Made by a program: the position numbers and the translations under genes. The notes under the pieces were generated by a model. The model did not search any database. It worked only from the letters and a program-made list of their open reading frames with translations, and was not told the DNA's origin. DNA of 64,000 nt from assembly GCF_025151045.1 (NCBI RefSeq), contig NZ_CP102285.1:2170001-2234000 (forward strand). Reading direction: 5' to 3'. Shown piece by piece: positions 51,249 through 60,371 of the stretch. This stretch comes from Parabacteroides johnsonii DSM 18315. GTDB taxonomy: Bacteria; Bacteroidota; Bacteroidia; Bacteroidales; Tannerellaceae. Every line of letters starts with the position of its first letter. Position 1 is the stretch's first letter.

Positions 51249-51249
51249 G

Positions 51250-51320
51250 TTGTTCAACCAGGGCTCGAACCTGGACTAACAGGACCAGAATCTGTTGTGC
51301 TACCATTACACCATTGAACA
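51250..51320 (-). tRNA. tRNA-Gln (anticodon CTG), distal copy
   Basis: The 71-nt minus-strand sequence folds as a tRNA: acceptor TGTTCAA/TTGAACA, T arm CCAGG-TTCGAGC-CCTGG, anticodon loop TTCTGGT giving CTG. The anticodon stem has one A-C mismatch (31-39) next to the loop, the same in both copies. The 3' CCA is not encoded. Confidence 0.92.
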
Positions 51321-51356
51321 ATTTCCGTTCAACAAAAATGACAATCAATTATTTCG

Positions 51357-51427
51357 TTGTTCAACCAGGGCTCGAACCTGGACTAACAGGACCAGAATCT
51401 GTTGTGCTACCATTACACCATTGAACA
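51357..51427 (-). tRNA. tRNA-Gln (anticodon CTG), proximal copy
   Basis: Identical over all 71 nt to the copy at 51250-51320. The two are 36 bp apart and share one promoter (51469-51476) and terminator, so they are probably processed from one precursor. Confidence 0.92.
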
Positions 51428-51468
51428 ATTTCAATAAAGCTTGTCAACTCTCTTGTTGTTAGCGAGTG

Positions 51469-51476
51469 CAAAAGTA
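51469..51476 (-). promoter_or_regulatory. Promoter of the tRNA-Gln pair
   Basis: The minus strand reads TACTTTTG (-7) with TTTG (-33) at 51496-51499, 19 bp upstream, an excellent match to the Bacteroidetes promoter. Confidence 0.7.
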
Positions 51477-51614
51477 CATACTTTTTCAAAATAAACAAAC
51501 GATACTGTAATTTTTTTTCATTAATAAACTTTTTTCTTTTCCTGCTTGTTTTGATTTTGCAAGTATATACATATATTAATAGAGGGAAATCACCCACATA
51601 ATAAATATAAGAAG

Positions 51615-51622
51615 TATATTTG
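51615..51622 (+). promoter_or_regulatory. Promoter -7 element of rsfS-ftsH
   Basis: TATATTTG, 29 bp before the rsfS ATG. Confidence 0.65.
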
Positions 51623-51651
51623 CGACTTCGAATATTACTCAATAAAAAATA

Positions 51652-52011
51652 ATGGATCAAACAGAAGAATTAGTTAAAACGATTGTAGAAGGCCTACAGG
51701 AAAAAAAAGGCAAAAACATTGTAACCGTAGACTTAACCCAATTATCCGGCTCAATCTGCCAATATATGATAATCTGCGAAGGAAGCACTCCTACCCAGGT
51801 TTCCGCATTGTCTGATTCAGCCTGGGATTTTGCCCATCGTAAGGCTGGTGAAAAACCGCTGTCGATAGATGGAGCACAGCGTGCCGAATGGATCGGGATG
51901 GACTATGGCACGGTTCTTGTACATATATTTTTACCGGAACTTCGCGAGTTTTATAATCTGGAAAATCTTTGGTCGGATGCCAAAGTGACACAGATTGCTA
52001 ACCTCGACTGA
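51652..52011 (+). CDS. rsfS: Ribosome silencing factor RsfS
   Basis: 119 residues. 'LVKTIVEGLQEKKGKNIVTVDLTQLSGSICQYMIICEGSTPTQVSALSDSAWDFA' and 'WIGMDYGTVLVHIFLPELREFYNLENLWSDA' are the full RsfS/DUF143 pattern. It binds ribosomal protein uL14 and blocks subunit joining under nutrient limitation. It is followed by ftsH after 34 bp, and likely cotranscribed. Confidence 0.95.
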   Translation: MDQTEELVKTIVEGLQEKKGKNIVTVDLTQLSGSICQYMIICEGSTPTQVSALSDSAWDFAHRKAGEKPLSIDGAQRAEWIGMDYGTVLVHIFLPELREFYNLENLWSDAKVTQIANLD

Positions 52012-52045
52012 TGACCGATCTTACATAGTATAGAGATAATCACAT

Positions 52046-54088
52046 ATGGAAAATAAAAACGACATTTTTAACAAAAATCCGAAGAATAACAAGCAGAAGA
52101 TGTTCAAGTTCAACCTATACTGGATGTATGGACTCATCTTTCTTATGCTTTTTGCTTTGTATCTGACGAACGACTCTTCGGCATCTAAAGAATTAGGCTG
52201 GACCGAATTCCAGAAATTAGCACAGGAAAACGTATTCGACCGGATGGTCGTCTACAACAAGAAGAATCTGGTTGAAGCAACCGTAAAAGACGGACGAAAA
52301 GGTCTGGTGTTCAGAAAAGATAGTGCGACATTGGGTACCAACCCGAAAGTGTATGTCAAAATACCATCGGCCGATAAATTCTCGGATTTCTATGACAAAG
52401 CCGTTGCCGAAAATCATATCACTACGCAAGTCAGCTTCGAAGAAGGCGATGATGCGATCTGGAATTTTCTTGTTTCGTTCGGCCCGATCTTGCTGATCAT
52501 CGTCGTGTGGATCTTCCTGATGCGACGAATGTCCGGTGGTGCGACCGGCGGTCCCGGCGGTGTATTCAGTGTGGGAAAGGCAAAAGCACAACTTTTTGAT
52601 AAAGACAACGACCGGAAAGTGACATTCAAGGATGTCGCCGGCCTTGCCGAAGCGAAACAGGAGGTGGAAGAGATCGTTTCTTTCTTGAAAAGCCCCGAAA
52701 AGTACACGGAATTAGGAGGTAAAATACCTAAAGGCGCTTTACTCGTAGGCCCTCCTGGAACCGGAAAGACATTATTGGCCAAGGCTGTAGCCGGAGAAGC
52801 AGATGTCCCGTTCTTCTCCCTATCCGGTTCGGACTTCGTAGAAATGTTCGTCGGCGTAGGTGCTTCCCGCGTACGTGACCTGTTCCGTCAGGCAAAAGAG
52901 AAAGCTCCTTGTATCGTATTTATCGACGAGATCGATGCCGTCGGCCGCGCCCGTGGCAAAAATGTAAATATGAACAGCAATGACGAACGCGAGAACACGT
53001 TGAACCAGTTGCTTACTGAAATGGACGGTTTCGGTTCCAACAGCGGTGTTATTATCCTGGCAGCTACTAACCGCGCCGATATCTTGGATAAGGCGCTGCT
53101 TCGTGCAGGACGTTTCGACCGCCAGATTCACGTGGAATTACCTGACTTGAACGAGCGTAAAGAGATATTTGGAGTGCATCTGCGTCCGATCAAAATCGAC
53201 GAAAGTGTCGATGCCGAATTTCTGGCACGCCAGACTCCCGGTTTCTCCGGTGCCGACATTGCTAATGTCTGCAATGAAGCAGCTTTGATTGCCGCTCGTA
53301 ACGGTAAAAAGTTTGTCCAGAAAGAAGACTTCATGAACGCAGTCGACCGTATCGTCGGAGGTTTGGAGAAACGCACTAAAATAACGACTGCGGATGAACG
53401 CCAATGTATAGCCAACCACGAAGCTGGTCATGCCACCTTAAGCTGGTTGTTGGAACATGCCAATCCGTTAGTTAAAGTAACGATCGTTCCGAGGGGCAAG
53501 GCATTAGGCGCCGCCTGGTATCTGCCGGAAGAACGTCAGATCACCACCCGTGAACAATTGCTGGACGAAATGTGTGCCACCCTCGGCGGTCGCGCTGCCG
53601 AAGAACTTTTCTTAGGAAAAATCTCTACCGGAGCATCCAATGACCTTGAGCGAGTAACTAAACAGGCTTATGCGATGGTCGTCTATTTCGGTATGAGCGA
53701 CCGACTGCCGAACTTGAACTACTACGATTCAAGCGGACAGGACTGGGGCTTCACCAAACCGTACAGTGAGGAAACAGCCAGGATGATCGACCTGGAAGTA
53801 CAGGCCATTATCAATGAACAGTACGAACGGGCCAAAAGCATTCTGAAAGAACACGCATCAGGCCACAACATGTTGGCTCAGGTATTGCTGGAACGGGAAG
53901 TAATCTACACTGAAGATGTCGAACATATCTTCGGTAAGCGTGCCTGGGTTTCCCGCTCGGAAGAGATCCTGGAACTGCAAGAGAAAGCAAACGGCAAGAA
54001 GGCCGAAGAAGCGAAAGTTACCGAAGCAAGTAAACAGGAAGATGACACAATTGTCACGACATCCGACAGTAAGGCAGTAAATGCATAA
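52046..54088 (+). CDS. ftsH: ATP-dependent zinc metalloprotease FtsH
   Basis: 680 residues. Membrane helices at about 25-41 and 137-160 frame a small periplasmic domain. The AAA domain has Walker A 'GPPGTGKT' near residue 236, '[15 protein letters not shown]' and the pore motif 'FVEMFVG'. The zinc site is 'NHEAGHATL' with a downstream Asp in '[13 protein letters not shown]'. A Lys/Glu-rich tail of about 40 residues follows. It degrades misfolded membrane proteins. Confidence 0.97.
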   Translation: MENKNDIFNKNPKNNKQKMFKFNLYWMYGLIFLMLFALYLTNDSSASKELGWTEFQKLAQENVFDRMVVYNKKNLVEATVKDGRKGLVFRKDSATLGTNPKVYVKIPSADKFSDFYDKAVAENHITTQVSFEEGDDAIWNFLVSFGPILLIIVVWIFLMRRMSGGATGGPGGVFSVGKAKAQLFDKDNDRKVTFKDVAGLAEAKQEVEEIVSFLKSPEKYTELGGKIPKGALLVGPPGTGKTLLAKAVAGEADVPFFSLSGSDFVEMFVGVGASRVRDLFRQAKEKAPCIVFIDEIDAVGRARGKNVNMNSNDERENTLNQLLTEMDGFGSNSGVIILAATNRADILDKALLRAGRFDRQIHVELPDLNERKEIFGVHLRPIKIDESVDAEFLARQTPGFSGADIANVCNEAALIAARNGKKFVQKEDFMNAVDRIVGGLEKRTKITTADERQCIANHEAGHATLSWLLEHANPLVKVTIVPRGKALGAAWYLPEERQITTREQLLDEMCATLGGRAAEELFLGKISTGASNDLERVTKQAYAMVVYFGMSDRLPNLNYYDSSGQDWGFTKPYSEETARMIDLEVQAIINEQYERAKSILKEHASGHNMLAQVLLEREVIYTEDVEHIFGKRAWVSRSEEILELQEKANGKKAEEAKVTEASKQEDDTIVTTSDSKAVNA

Positions 54089-54110
54089 CTGTCCGCACAA
54101 TAAATAATAA

Positions 54111-54148
54111 TTCCATGTCCACTAAATTTGAAACAGATGGGCATGGAA
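54111..54148 (+). terminator. Terminator after ftsH
   Basis: TTCCATGTCC (54111-54120) pairs with GGGCATGGAA (54139-54148, one G-U pair), followed by TTTATTTTTT. Confidence 0.75.
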
Positions 54149-54161
54149 TTTATTTTTTAAT

Positions 54162-54169
54162 TATATTTG
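54162..54169 (+). promoter_or_regulatory. Promoter -7 element of cdsA
   Basis: TATATTTG, directly after the ftsH terminator and 34 bp before the cdsA start. Confidence 0.55.
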
Positions 54170-54203
54170 TACCTGAATAAATCAATAAAAAAACACTATC
54201 GTC

Positions 54204-55037
54204 TTGAAAAATTTGATTATACGGGCGTTAACCGGCATTATATTCGTCGTGGTACTGGTCAGTGCCATTTGTATCCATCCGATTTTTTTCCTTATTCTTT
54301 TTTGTATTATAACAGGATTGACCCTTTGGGAATTCGGTGGTCTGGTCAAGCATTACGAAAATGCAAATCTGCAACGAGCCGTAAATGTGCTCGGAGGAGT
54401 ATATCTGTTTATCGCCACCTTCGTTTATGCAAACGGGTTGACAGACGGAAAGATATTCCTTCCCTACCTGTTATTTATCATGTTGACAATGATAGCCGAA
54501 CTCTACTATAAGGCGCCGAACCCGATCAACAACTGGGCGTTTACGCTCTTTGCCCAGATTTATTGTGCCGGCTCCTTCTCCATGCTGAACTTCATCGGAG
54601 CAGAGCCGGGAACACCCGGTGTCATGAGCTACACGCCGCTCTTCATCATGGCAATCTTTATTTTTGTTTGGCTGGACGATACCGGAGCATATCTGGTCGG
54701 CTCCCTGATCGGAAAAAGGAAATTATTTGAACGGATTTCTCCCAAGAAATCATGGGAAGGCTTCTTTGGCGGATTGATCCTCGTTTTGGCTTCTTCGCAG
54801 GCATTCGCCTGGTTCGCTCCGGAAATAAGCCGGCTGAATTGGTTAGGGCTGGCAACTACAGTCGTCCTGTTCGGAACTTGGGGAGACTTGATCGAATCCC
54901 TTCTGAAACGTACACTCGGTGTAAAAGATTCCGGCCATATATTGCCAGGCCACGGAGGAATGCTGGACCGTTTCGACAGCGTTATGCTGGCTGTTCCCGC
55001 CAGCTACATCTATATTGAATTATTCATTCGAAATTAA
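54204..55037 (+). CDS. cdsA: Phosphatidate cytidylyltransferase
   Basis: 277 residues beginning at a TTG (54204); no ATG fits, and the first residues 'MKNLIIRALTGIIFVVVL' are typical of the family. About seven to eight membrane helices. The C-terminal signature 'TLGVKDSGHILPGHGGMLDRFDSVML' is the CDP-alcohol/CdsA motif with the metal-binding Asp residues. It makes CDP-diacylglycerol, using phosphatidate built from the gpsA product. The 3' end overlaps the convergent porT-like gene by 14 bp. Confidence 0.95.
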   Translation: MKNLIIRALTGIIFVVVLVSAICIHPIFFLILFCIITGLTLWEFGGLVKHYENANLQRAVNVLGGVYLFIATFVYANGLTDGKIFLPYLLFIMLTMIAELYYKAPNPINNWAFTLFAQIYCAGSFSMLNFIGAEPGTPGVMSYTPLFIMAIFIFVWLDDTGAYLVGSLIGKRKLFERISPKKSWEGFFGGLILVLASSQAFAWFAPEISRLNWLGLATTVVLFGTWGDLIESLLKRTLGVKDSGHILPGHGGMLDRFDSVMLAVPASYIYIELFIRN

Positions 55038-55758
55038 AAGTGAGCGTTACCATCCGGGAAGTTGCTTTGGACAGGGAGTTTGGATATTTGATTAATTCCG
55101 GATCTGTCAGGTCACCCCGGTCTTTCTCCAACAAATCTACCAAGCCGAAACTGAACTTAAGTTCCGGACATAATTTGAAAAACGGAAGATAAATATCACA
55201 TCCGATACCGAACTCGACACCGAAATCCGTTCCTTTCAACAGGATCGGATTTCCTTTTTTACGCCCCAGGTCGAAAGCGCCATAAATACCGCCGATAAGA
55301 TAAGGACGATAGTTATTCACACGAAAAGCGCTGTACTTCACATCGAGCGGAAACGTCAAATAGTTGGAACGGACAGAAGTGGAATACATACTTACCACCG
55401 GATTTTCATCCGTCCCTTCCACTCCTTCCATTTCAGGACGACGGAACACAAATTTCTTGTCACCGAAGTGGATAGTCGGCGTAAAACGCAGGTTGAAGTA
55501 TGGATTCAGGTACATATCTCCGATAACCCCGACACTAAAACCGGGCGAATAGCTCGGAATCTCAGCATACCAAGTTTCACCATTTGTTGCCACACCAGTA
55601 TTAGTCAATATCAAATCCTGCGCATGCAAACCTACATGAAATCCCAGATGAAACCATTTCAAATCCGCATAGGGCTGGTTCTTCACCTTTTCTTTCTGTG
55701 CCATTACAGCAGTTACAGACAGAAAGAACACACATATAATAAACAGTAGACGTCTCAA
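55024..55758 (-). CDS. porT: PorT family outer membrane protein
   Basis: 244 residues with a signal peptide (ending AVMAQ). It is rich in beta strands with alternating aromatics ('LKWFHLGFHVGLHAQDLIL', 'FGIGCDIYLPFFKLCPELKFSFGLVDLL') and ends in Phe-x-Phe-Glu as barrel proteins do ('LTFNFE'). Length and sequence pattern fit PorT of the type IX secretion system, an outer membrane beta-barrel. A general 'outer membrane beta-barrel' domain protein is the alternative. With the PorE-like gene at 36.5-38.5 kb it is the second sign of this secretion route. Confidence 0.83.
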   Translation of the reverse strand: MRRLLFIICVFFLSVTAVMAQKEKVKNQPYADLKWFHLGFHVGLHAQDLILTNTGVATNGETWYAEIPSYSPGFSVGVIGDMYLNPYFNLRFTPTIHFGDKKFVFRRPEMEGVEGTDENPVVSMYSTSVRSNYLTFPLDVKYSAFRVNNYRPYLIGGIYGAFDLGRKKGNPILLKGTDFGVEFGIGCDIYLPFFKLCPELKFSFGLVDLLEKDRGDLTDPELIKYPNSLSKATSRMVTLTFNFE

Positions 55759-55866
55759 TTCTTTTCGTAATTTTGAATCTATAACGGGAAAGAACCCGAC
55801 TTATTGCAAAAGAACATTTATTTGTAAAAAAAAGGAGGAGTTCTTTTTTTAATTCAAAGAAAGCTC

Positions 55867-55874
55867 TATTTTTG
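55867..55874 (+). promoter_or_regulatory. Promoter -7 element of the ferredoxin gene
   Basis: TATTTTTG, 37 bp before the ATG at 55912. Confidence 0.6.
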
Positions 55875-55911
55875 CACGAACTAATAGTTATCAATTTAAA
55901 CGTTTAAAAAA

Positions 55912-56082
55912 ATGGCTTACGTAATTAGTGACGATTGTATCGCTTGCGGTACTTGTATTGACGAATGTCCGGTAGGAGCAATTTCAGAAGGTGACAAATA
56001 CAGCATCGACCCTGAAATGTGTACAGATTGTGGAACTTGCGCAGATGCTTGTCCTACTGAAGCAATTCATCCGGCAGAATAA
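55912..56082 (+). CDS. 2[4Fe-4S] ferredoxin
   Basis: A 56-residue protein. Two complete cluster motifs: Cys9, Cys12, Cys15, Cys19 ('CIACGTCIDECP') and Cys37, Cys40, Cys43, Cys47 ('CTDCGTCADACP'), the classic clostridial-type layout. It shuttles low-potential electrons, for example for pyruvate:ferredoxin oxidoreductase or hydrogenase. Strong codon bias and a tight promoter-terminator pair suggest a highly expressed single gene. Confidence 0.97.
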   Translation: MAYVISDDCIACGTCIDECPVGAISEGDKYSIDPEMCTDCGTCADACPTEAIHPAE

Positions 56083-56124
56083 ACCGCAACATCGATAGGT
56101 TTCTTTCACAGGACCTATAAAGAT

Positions 56125-56155
56125 AAGGGGCTGTTTCCTTTCGGAACAGCCCCTT
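56125..56155 (+). terminator. Terminator after the ferredoxin gene
   Basis: AAGGGGCTGTTTCC (56125-56138) pairs with GGAACAGCCCCTT (56143-56155) with one bulged T and a 4-nt loop; ATTATTTT follows. It also lies at the end of the convergent DUF3276 gene. Confidence 0.85.
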
Positions 56156-56183
56156 ATTATTTTCTCATTCTTTGCCGACTTCG

Positions 56184-56546
56184 TCAAAATTCGATATTCA
56201 GTTTGATCTCATCCGAGTCGTCTTCCTGCCGGTCTTCATCCGACACCGACTCCTCCGGCTTTTCACCAGCTCTACATCGCTTAATGTAACTGATTACATC
56301 ATTCATCCCATCCATGAACTTGTCAAAGTCCTCTTTGTACAGGAAAATCTTATGTTTTTCAAAAGAAACCTGCGTACCATTCTTCGGCTGTACCTTTTTA
56401 CTCTCCGTCACAGCCAGAAACAAATCGTCTTTCAGATTCTTCTTTACATCCAGATAATAAATCCTTTTTCCTGCTTTAATGGTTTTAGAGTATAAAATCT
56501 CTTTGTCACCACCTTCAACCTGTATTTTCTTCACCGAGTCTTCCAT
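56184..56546 (-). CDS. DUF3276 family protein (PUR-alpha-like)
   Basis: 120 residues from the ATG at 56546 ('MEDSVKKIQVEGGDKEILYSKTI'); the frame extends 4 codons to 56558. The core 'KAGKRIYYLDVKKNLKDDLFLAVTESKK' and 'FEKHKIFLYKEDFDKFMDGMNDVISYI' is the DUF3276/PUR-repeat pattern, a nucleic-acid-binding fold in Bacteroidetes. The tail is strongly acidic (EEDSDEIKLN-like). Role unproven. Confidence 0.92.
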   Translation of the reverse strand: MEDSVKKIQVEGGDKEILYSKTIKAGKRIYYLDVKKNLKDDLFLAVTESKKVQPKNGTQVSFEKHKIFLYKEDFDKFMDGMNDVISYIKRCRAGEKPEESVSDEDRQEDDSDEIKLNIEF

Positions 56547-56729
56547 TATAGCAAACATTCGTTAAACACCCACCCATTTTATCATAACTTGCTTCAAATA
56601 TGTGCATTTTTTTTTAAACAACAACTATTTTAACGCATGAAAATGCGTATAAAGAATCGGAATAGTATGAAATAATAAATAACACACATAAAATTAAGCA
56701 AAGCGGCGAACTTTTATCAAAAGAATGAC

Positions 56730-56737
56730 TAACTTTG
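56730..56737 (+). promoter_or_regulatory. Promoter -7 element of nusB
   Basis: TAACTTTG, 35 bp before the nusB ATG. Confidence 0.55.
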
Positions 56738-56771
56738 CAGCCAAATTTATAACAAGTAGTTCCTTCAAACG

Positions 56772-57698
56772 ATGATCAACAGAATTTTAATCCGCATTAA
56801 AGTTTTACAGATAGTATATTCTTACTATCAAAACGGAAACAACGACCTCAAAGTAGCGGAAAACGAATTGCTTTTCAGTCTTAGAAAGTCTTATGACTTA
56901 TATCATTATTTTCTTCTCCTAATTGTCGACGTCACAAACTTACAAAGACGCATCCTGGATGCCCGTAAAAACAAGTATATGCCGACTGAAGCCGAGTTGA
57001 ACCCTAACACCCGACTGATAGACAACCGATTCGCTGCACAAATAGCTGAAAACGAAGCGCTTCGGAAGTATGTGGCCGAGCAGGGGCTTTCATGGGATAA
57101 CGATGAAGATTTCATCAAAATGGTACTCGACCTGATCTTATCGTCCGAACAGTACAGAGAATATCTGAACAACGAAAACGATTCATACGAGACAGACAAG
57201 GAATTCTGGCGCATCGTATTCAAAAAACTGATTTGCGGCAACGAAGCGATCGACGACTACCTACAAGATAAGAGTATTTATTGGAACGACGATATCTCCA
57301 TCGTCGAAACATTTACGCTGAAAACAATCAAACAATTCGAAGAAACAGCCGGAAGCAAACAAAAATTGTTGCCGATGTTTAAAGATCTCGAAGACCAGTC
57401 TTTCGCCATCAAATTATTCCGCCAATCTTTAATGAAAGGTAGTGAATTCCGCGAACGTATCAACAAGCACATGAAGAACTGGGAGACCGAACGCATAGCG
57501 AATATGGACCTTATTATCATGCAGGTTGCACTGGCTGAAATCATGACGTTCCCGACAATTCCCATCAATGTGACGCTGAACGAATATATCGACACGGCCA
57601 AATACTACAGTACCCCGAAAAGCGGAACGTTTATCAACGGTATTTTAGATTCCGTAGTCAACGAGTTAAAAAAAGAAAAGTTATTGCTCAAAGATTAA
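56772..57698 (+). CDS. nusB: Transcription antitermination factor NusB
   Basis: 308 residues, over twice the length of E. coli NusB, as usual in Bacteroidetes. The N-terminal part starts 'MINRILIRIKVLQIVYSYYQNG' and is helical. The NusB core is at the C-terminus ('ERIANMDLIIMQVALAEIMTFPTIPINVTLNEYIDTAKYYSTPKSGTFINGILDSVVNEL'), with the conserved 'PTIPINVTLNEYI'. NusB with NusE binds boxA in rRNA leaders. First of the nusB-yajC-ybbR-coaE run. Confidence 0.95.
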   Translation: MINRILIRIKVLQIVYSYYQNGNNDLKVAENELLFSLRKSYDLYHYFLLLIVDVTNLQRRILDARKNKYMPTEAELNPNTRLIDNRFAAQIAENEALRKYVAEQGLSWDNDEDFIKMVLDLILSSEQYREYLNNENDSYETDKEFWRIVFKKLICGNEAIDDYLQDKSIYWNDDISIVETFTLKTIKQFEETAGSKQKLLPMFKDLEDQSFAIKLFRQSLMKGSEFRERINKHMKNWETERIANMDLIIMQVALAEIMTFPTIPINVTLNEYIDTAKYYSTPKSGTFINGILDSVVNELKKEKLLLKD

Positions 57699-57708
57699 TT
57701 ATTATCCT

Positions 57709-57716
57709 TACATTTG
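57709..57716 (+). promoter_or_regulatory. Possible internal promoter -7 element of yajC
   Basis: TACATTTG, 45 bp before the yajC ATG, so yajC-ybbR-coaE may also be read apart from nusB. Confidence 0.45.
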
Positions 57717-57760
57717 TGTCAGTATCGAATTGATATTAACTTATTAATGTTTATAGTTAT

Positions 57761-58072
57761 ATGAGCTTACTTACTATTTTACTTCAGGCCGCCGGTGGAA
57801 GCCAGCAATGGTCTGGTATTTTGATGATGGTTGTTATTGTTGCGATCTTCTATTTCTTTATGATCCGTCCGCAACAAAAGAAACAAAAAGAAATTCAGAA
57901 AGCCCGCGAAGCTTTGAAAGCGGGAGATAAAGTGATCACTGCCGGAGGTATCTACGGAAAAATCAAAGAAATCGGTGACACCTATATGTTGATTGAAATT
58001 TCTGATGGCGTACGCATCCGTGTAGACAAAACATCCGTGTTTGCATCTGCAGAGGACGCACAGCAAAAATAA
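57761..58072 (+). CDS. yajC: Preprotein translocase subunit YajC
   Basis: 103 residues. One membrane helix (about 20-37), the basic 'MIRPQQKKQKEIQKAREALKAGDKVITAGGIYGKI' and a small beta domain, the exact YajC layout. It joins SecDF to SecYEG at the inner membrane. Confidence 0.95.
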   Translation: MSLLTILLQAAGGSQQWSGILMMVVIVAIFYFFMIRPQQKKQKEIQKAREALKAGDKVITAGGIYGKIKEIGDTYMLIEISDGVRIRVDKTSVFASAEDAQQK

Positions 58073-58084
58073 ACAACGGAACAT

Positions 58085-59098
58085 ATGTCACGACTTGGAC
58101 AAATCAAACAAACATTCAAGTCTGTCCGGATAGAGATTAAGGCTTTTCTTCGCCGTCAACAGTGGAAAGAAGCCTTGATCTTTTTCTGTTTTATACTGTT
58201 GGCTTTCGGCTTCTGGCTTCTCCAGAGCCTCCAACAGGAGTATGAAATAGATATCAAGATTCCGGTCAAATACAAGAATGTGCCACCGGATATATCTTTC
58301 ACGGAAACACCGCCCGAAGCCATTACGGTCAAAGTGAAAGACAAGGGGAGCGTATTGCTGAACTACTCCTTCGGCCGTTCGTTTGCCCCGATTGAGGCCA
58401 ACATGAAGGCACAGCCGGAAAAAGCCGGTAAACTGGTCATCAGCCGAAAGGATATCGAAAGCGATATAAAGAAACATCTGATTGCGACTACTTCCCTGCT
58501 CAGCTTCGAGCCCCAGTATATCGATGCAGCTTATAGCAAACGTATAAAGAAGGAGATACCGGCCGTGTTCGAGGGAACTGTCCAGACGAATGCCGGTTTC
58601 AAAGTCTCAGGCGATATATCCATTACCCCCCGCAACATCAGCGTTTATGCCAGCGATGTCGTTCTGGATACCTTGAAAGAGATAAAAACGGTCTATACCG
58701 AGATCAAGAAAGGAAACAAGACCGTCACGCGCACTATCCAACTGGAAAAAATAGACGGAGCCACTCTCGAACCGACAAGTGTGACCATCACGGTCCCAAT
58801 AGAAGAATATACGGAAAAGACACTGGAAATACCGGTTGTCTGTACCAACCTACCGCGCCATTATACCTTGCGCACATTCCCATCTGTCGTGAAAGTGAGC
58901 TGTAGTGTTCCCCTTTCACGCTTCAAGGATGTCTCGGCGGATGATTTCGAGATACGGATCTCTTTTGCCGATTTGGAGCAAAGCGCTTCGGGAACATTAC
59001 CTTTGCAACTGGACAAAAAACCGAGCTGGGTGGATGTCGCCACTATTTCACCTGATCGGATCGAATTTATATTGGAACAAACAAAATCAAATGATTAA
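58085..59098 (+). CDS. YbbR-like domain protein (CdaR family)
   Basis: 337 residues. A membrane helix at about 29-50 precedes a run of YbbR-type beta domains ('IKIPVKYKNVPPDISFTETPPEAITVKVKDKG', 'IPAVFEGTVQTNAGFKVSG'). In firmicutes CdaR regulates the diadenylate cyclase CdaA; here no cyclase gene is adjacent. It overlaps coaE by 8 bp and lies 12 bp after yajC. Confidence 0.88.
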   Translation: MSRLGQIKQTFKSVRIEIKAFLRRQQWKEALIFFCFILLAFGFWLLQSLQQEYEIDIKIPVKYKNVPPDISFTETPPEAITVKVKDKGSVLLNYSFGRSFAPIEANMKAQPEKAGKLVISRKDIESDIKKHLIATTSLLSFEPQYIDAAYSKRIKKEIPAVFEGTVQTNAGFKVSGDISITPRNISVYASDVVLDTLKEIKTVYTEIKKGNKTVTRTIQLEKIDGATLEPTSVTITVPIEEYTEKTLEIPVVCTNLPRHYTLRTFPSVVKVSCSVPLSRFKDVSADDFEIRISFADLEQSASGTLPLQLDKKPSWVDVATISPDRIEFILEQTKSND

Positions 59099-59669
59099 GA
59101 TTGGAATCACCGGAGGAATCGGAAGCGGCAAATCAGTGGTAGCCACTCTGTTGGAGTTATCAGGCATTCCCGTGTATATCGCCGATACGGAAAGCAAGCT
59201 CCTGACAGCCACGTCACCCGTTATCCGGGAAAAACTGATTGCCTTATTCGGCGAGCAGCTTTATACGGCCGACGGTTTGGATAAAAAACGGCTTGCCTCT
59301 CATATTTTCGGAAATCCGGAACGACTTGAACAAGTGAATGCGATCATTCATCCGGAAGTGAACCGTCATTTTCTTGCTTGGACCGAGAGACAAAATACTC
59401 CGGTATGCGCCATCGAATCCGCCATCCTTTTCGAATCGGGCTTTAACCGGGTTGTCGATACGACACTGATGGTCTATGCCCCGATGGAGGTACGCATCAA
59501 ACGGGCACTCGAACGCGACGTCGTTTCTCGCGAAGAAGTCATACGCCGCATCGAAAGCCAATTGCCGGACGAAGTGAAGAAAGAGAAATCGGACTACGTG
59601 GTCTTCAATGACGGCAAGCAGGCTTTACTTCCGCAGATAACTGCTTTCCTTACTGGGCTAAATACATGA
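59091..59669 (+). CDS. coaE: Dephospho-CoA kinase
   Basis: 192 residues from the ATG at 59091, just before the P-loop 'GITGGIGSGKS' (residues 4-14). The frame is open far upstream but only as a shadow of ybbR. 'VYIADTESKLL', 'IHPEVNRHFLAW' and 'RVVDTTLMVYAPMEVRIKRALERD' fit CoaE. It phosphorylates dephospho-CoA in the last step of CoA synthesis. Translation overlaps the ybbR stop by 8 bp. Confidence 0.95.
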   Translation: MIKIGITGGIGSGKSVVATLLELSGIPVYIADTESKLLTATSPVIREKLIALFGEQLYTADGLDKKRLASHIFGNPERLEQVNAIIHPEVNRHFLAWTERQNTPVCAIESAILFESGFNRVVDTTLMVYAPMEVRIKRALERDVVSREEVIRRIESQLPDEVKKEKSDYVVFNDGKQALLPQITAFLTGLNT

Positions 59670-59803
59670 AAATATTGATTTTCAATTTTATAACAAACAG
59701 AACAACGAAGATATCCGGTCAAAAGAGACCTTTTCGCTTAGTGAATAATCATTAGAAACAAGAAAATATGTTCAAAACTGCCGGAAATTCCCGACAGTTA
59801 TGC

Positions 59804-59811
59804 TACATTTG
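59804..59811 (+). promoter_or_regulatory. Promoter -7 element of the DUF5606 gene
   Basis: TACATTTG, 40 bp before the ATG at 59851. Confidence 0.6.
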
Positions 59812-59850
59812 CAGCACAAAAGTTAAACACTATTAGAAAAACAAAGTATT

Positions 59851-60291
59851 ATGTTGAAGACGATTTTGTCTATCTCGGGTAAACCGGGATTGTTTAAATT
59901 GGTTTCCCACGGGAAAAATATGCTGATTGTTGAGTCGTTAGCAGACAAGAAAAGAGTTCCTGCATACGCAAAAGATAAAGTAATTTCTCTGGGAGACATT
60001 GCGATCTACACAGATGAAGCAGAAGTTCCCTTGCATGAAGTTCTGACCAGCGTCAAAAATAAAGAAAACGGACAGCAGGCTTCTATCCCCACATCCGCCA
60101 AGCCGGACGAACTGCGTGCTTATTTCGCAGAAATCCTTCCCAATTTCGACCGTGAACGTGTATATCCAAGCGATATCAAGAAATTGATCTCTTGGTATAA
60201 CATCCTGATCGGCGCCGGCATCACAGAATTCACACCGGAAGAACCCGCATCAGAAGAGGCTCCGGCTGAAGAAACGCAAGAAGAGGCTTAA
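59851..60291 (+). CDS. DUF5606 family protein
   Basis: 146 residues. 'MLKTILSISGKPGLFKLVSHGKNMLIVESLADKKRVPAYAKDKVISLGDIAIYT' is the conserved DUF5606 start; 'YPSDIKKLISWYNILIGAGITEF' closes the domain, followed by an acidic Glu/Ala tail. Found across Bacteroidetes as a small cytoplasmic protein, with no established function. It has its own promoter and terminator and high-expression codon use. Confidence 0.9.
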   Translation: MLKTILSISGKPGLFKLVSHGKNMLIVESLADKKRVPAYAKDKVISLGDIAIYTDEAEVPLHEVLTSVKNKENGQQASIPTSAKPDELRAYFAEILPNFDRERVYPSDIKKLISWYNILIGAGITEFTPEEPASEEAPAEETQEEA

Positions 60292-60308
60292 TGATAGAAT
60301 AGTAGTAA

Positions 60309-60350
60309 ATGGCATGTGTAAATGACCGTAGTTTTCATTTCACATGCCAT
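60309..60350. terminator. Bidirectional terminator between DUF5606 gene and lepA
   Basis: ATGGCATGTG pairs with CACATGCCAT, with an inner AAATGA/TCATTT stem; CTATTTTTAG follows on the plus strand. Confidence 0.8.
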
Positions 60351-60371
60351 CTATTTTTAGAATATTCCTTT

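Noticed and set aside
51361-51660. 99-residue minus-strand frame
   Set aside because: It runs through the tRNA-Gln gene and its promoter region.
59717-59734. Terminator after coaE (GGTC...GACC TTTT)
   Set aside because: Only a 4-bp stem; too weak to list.
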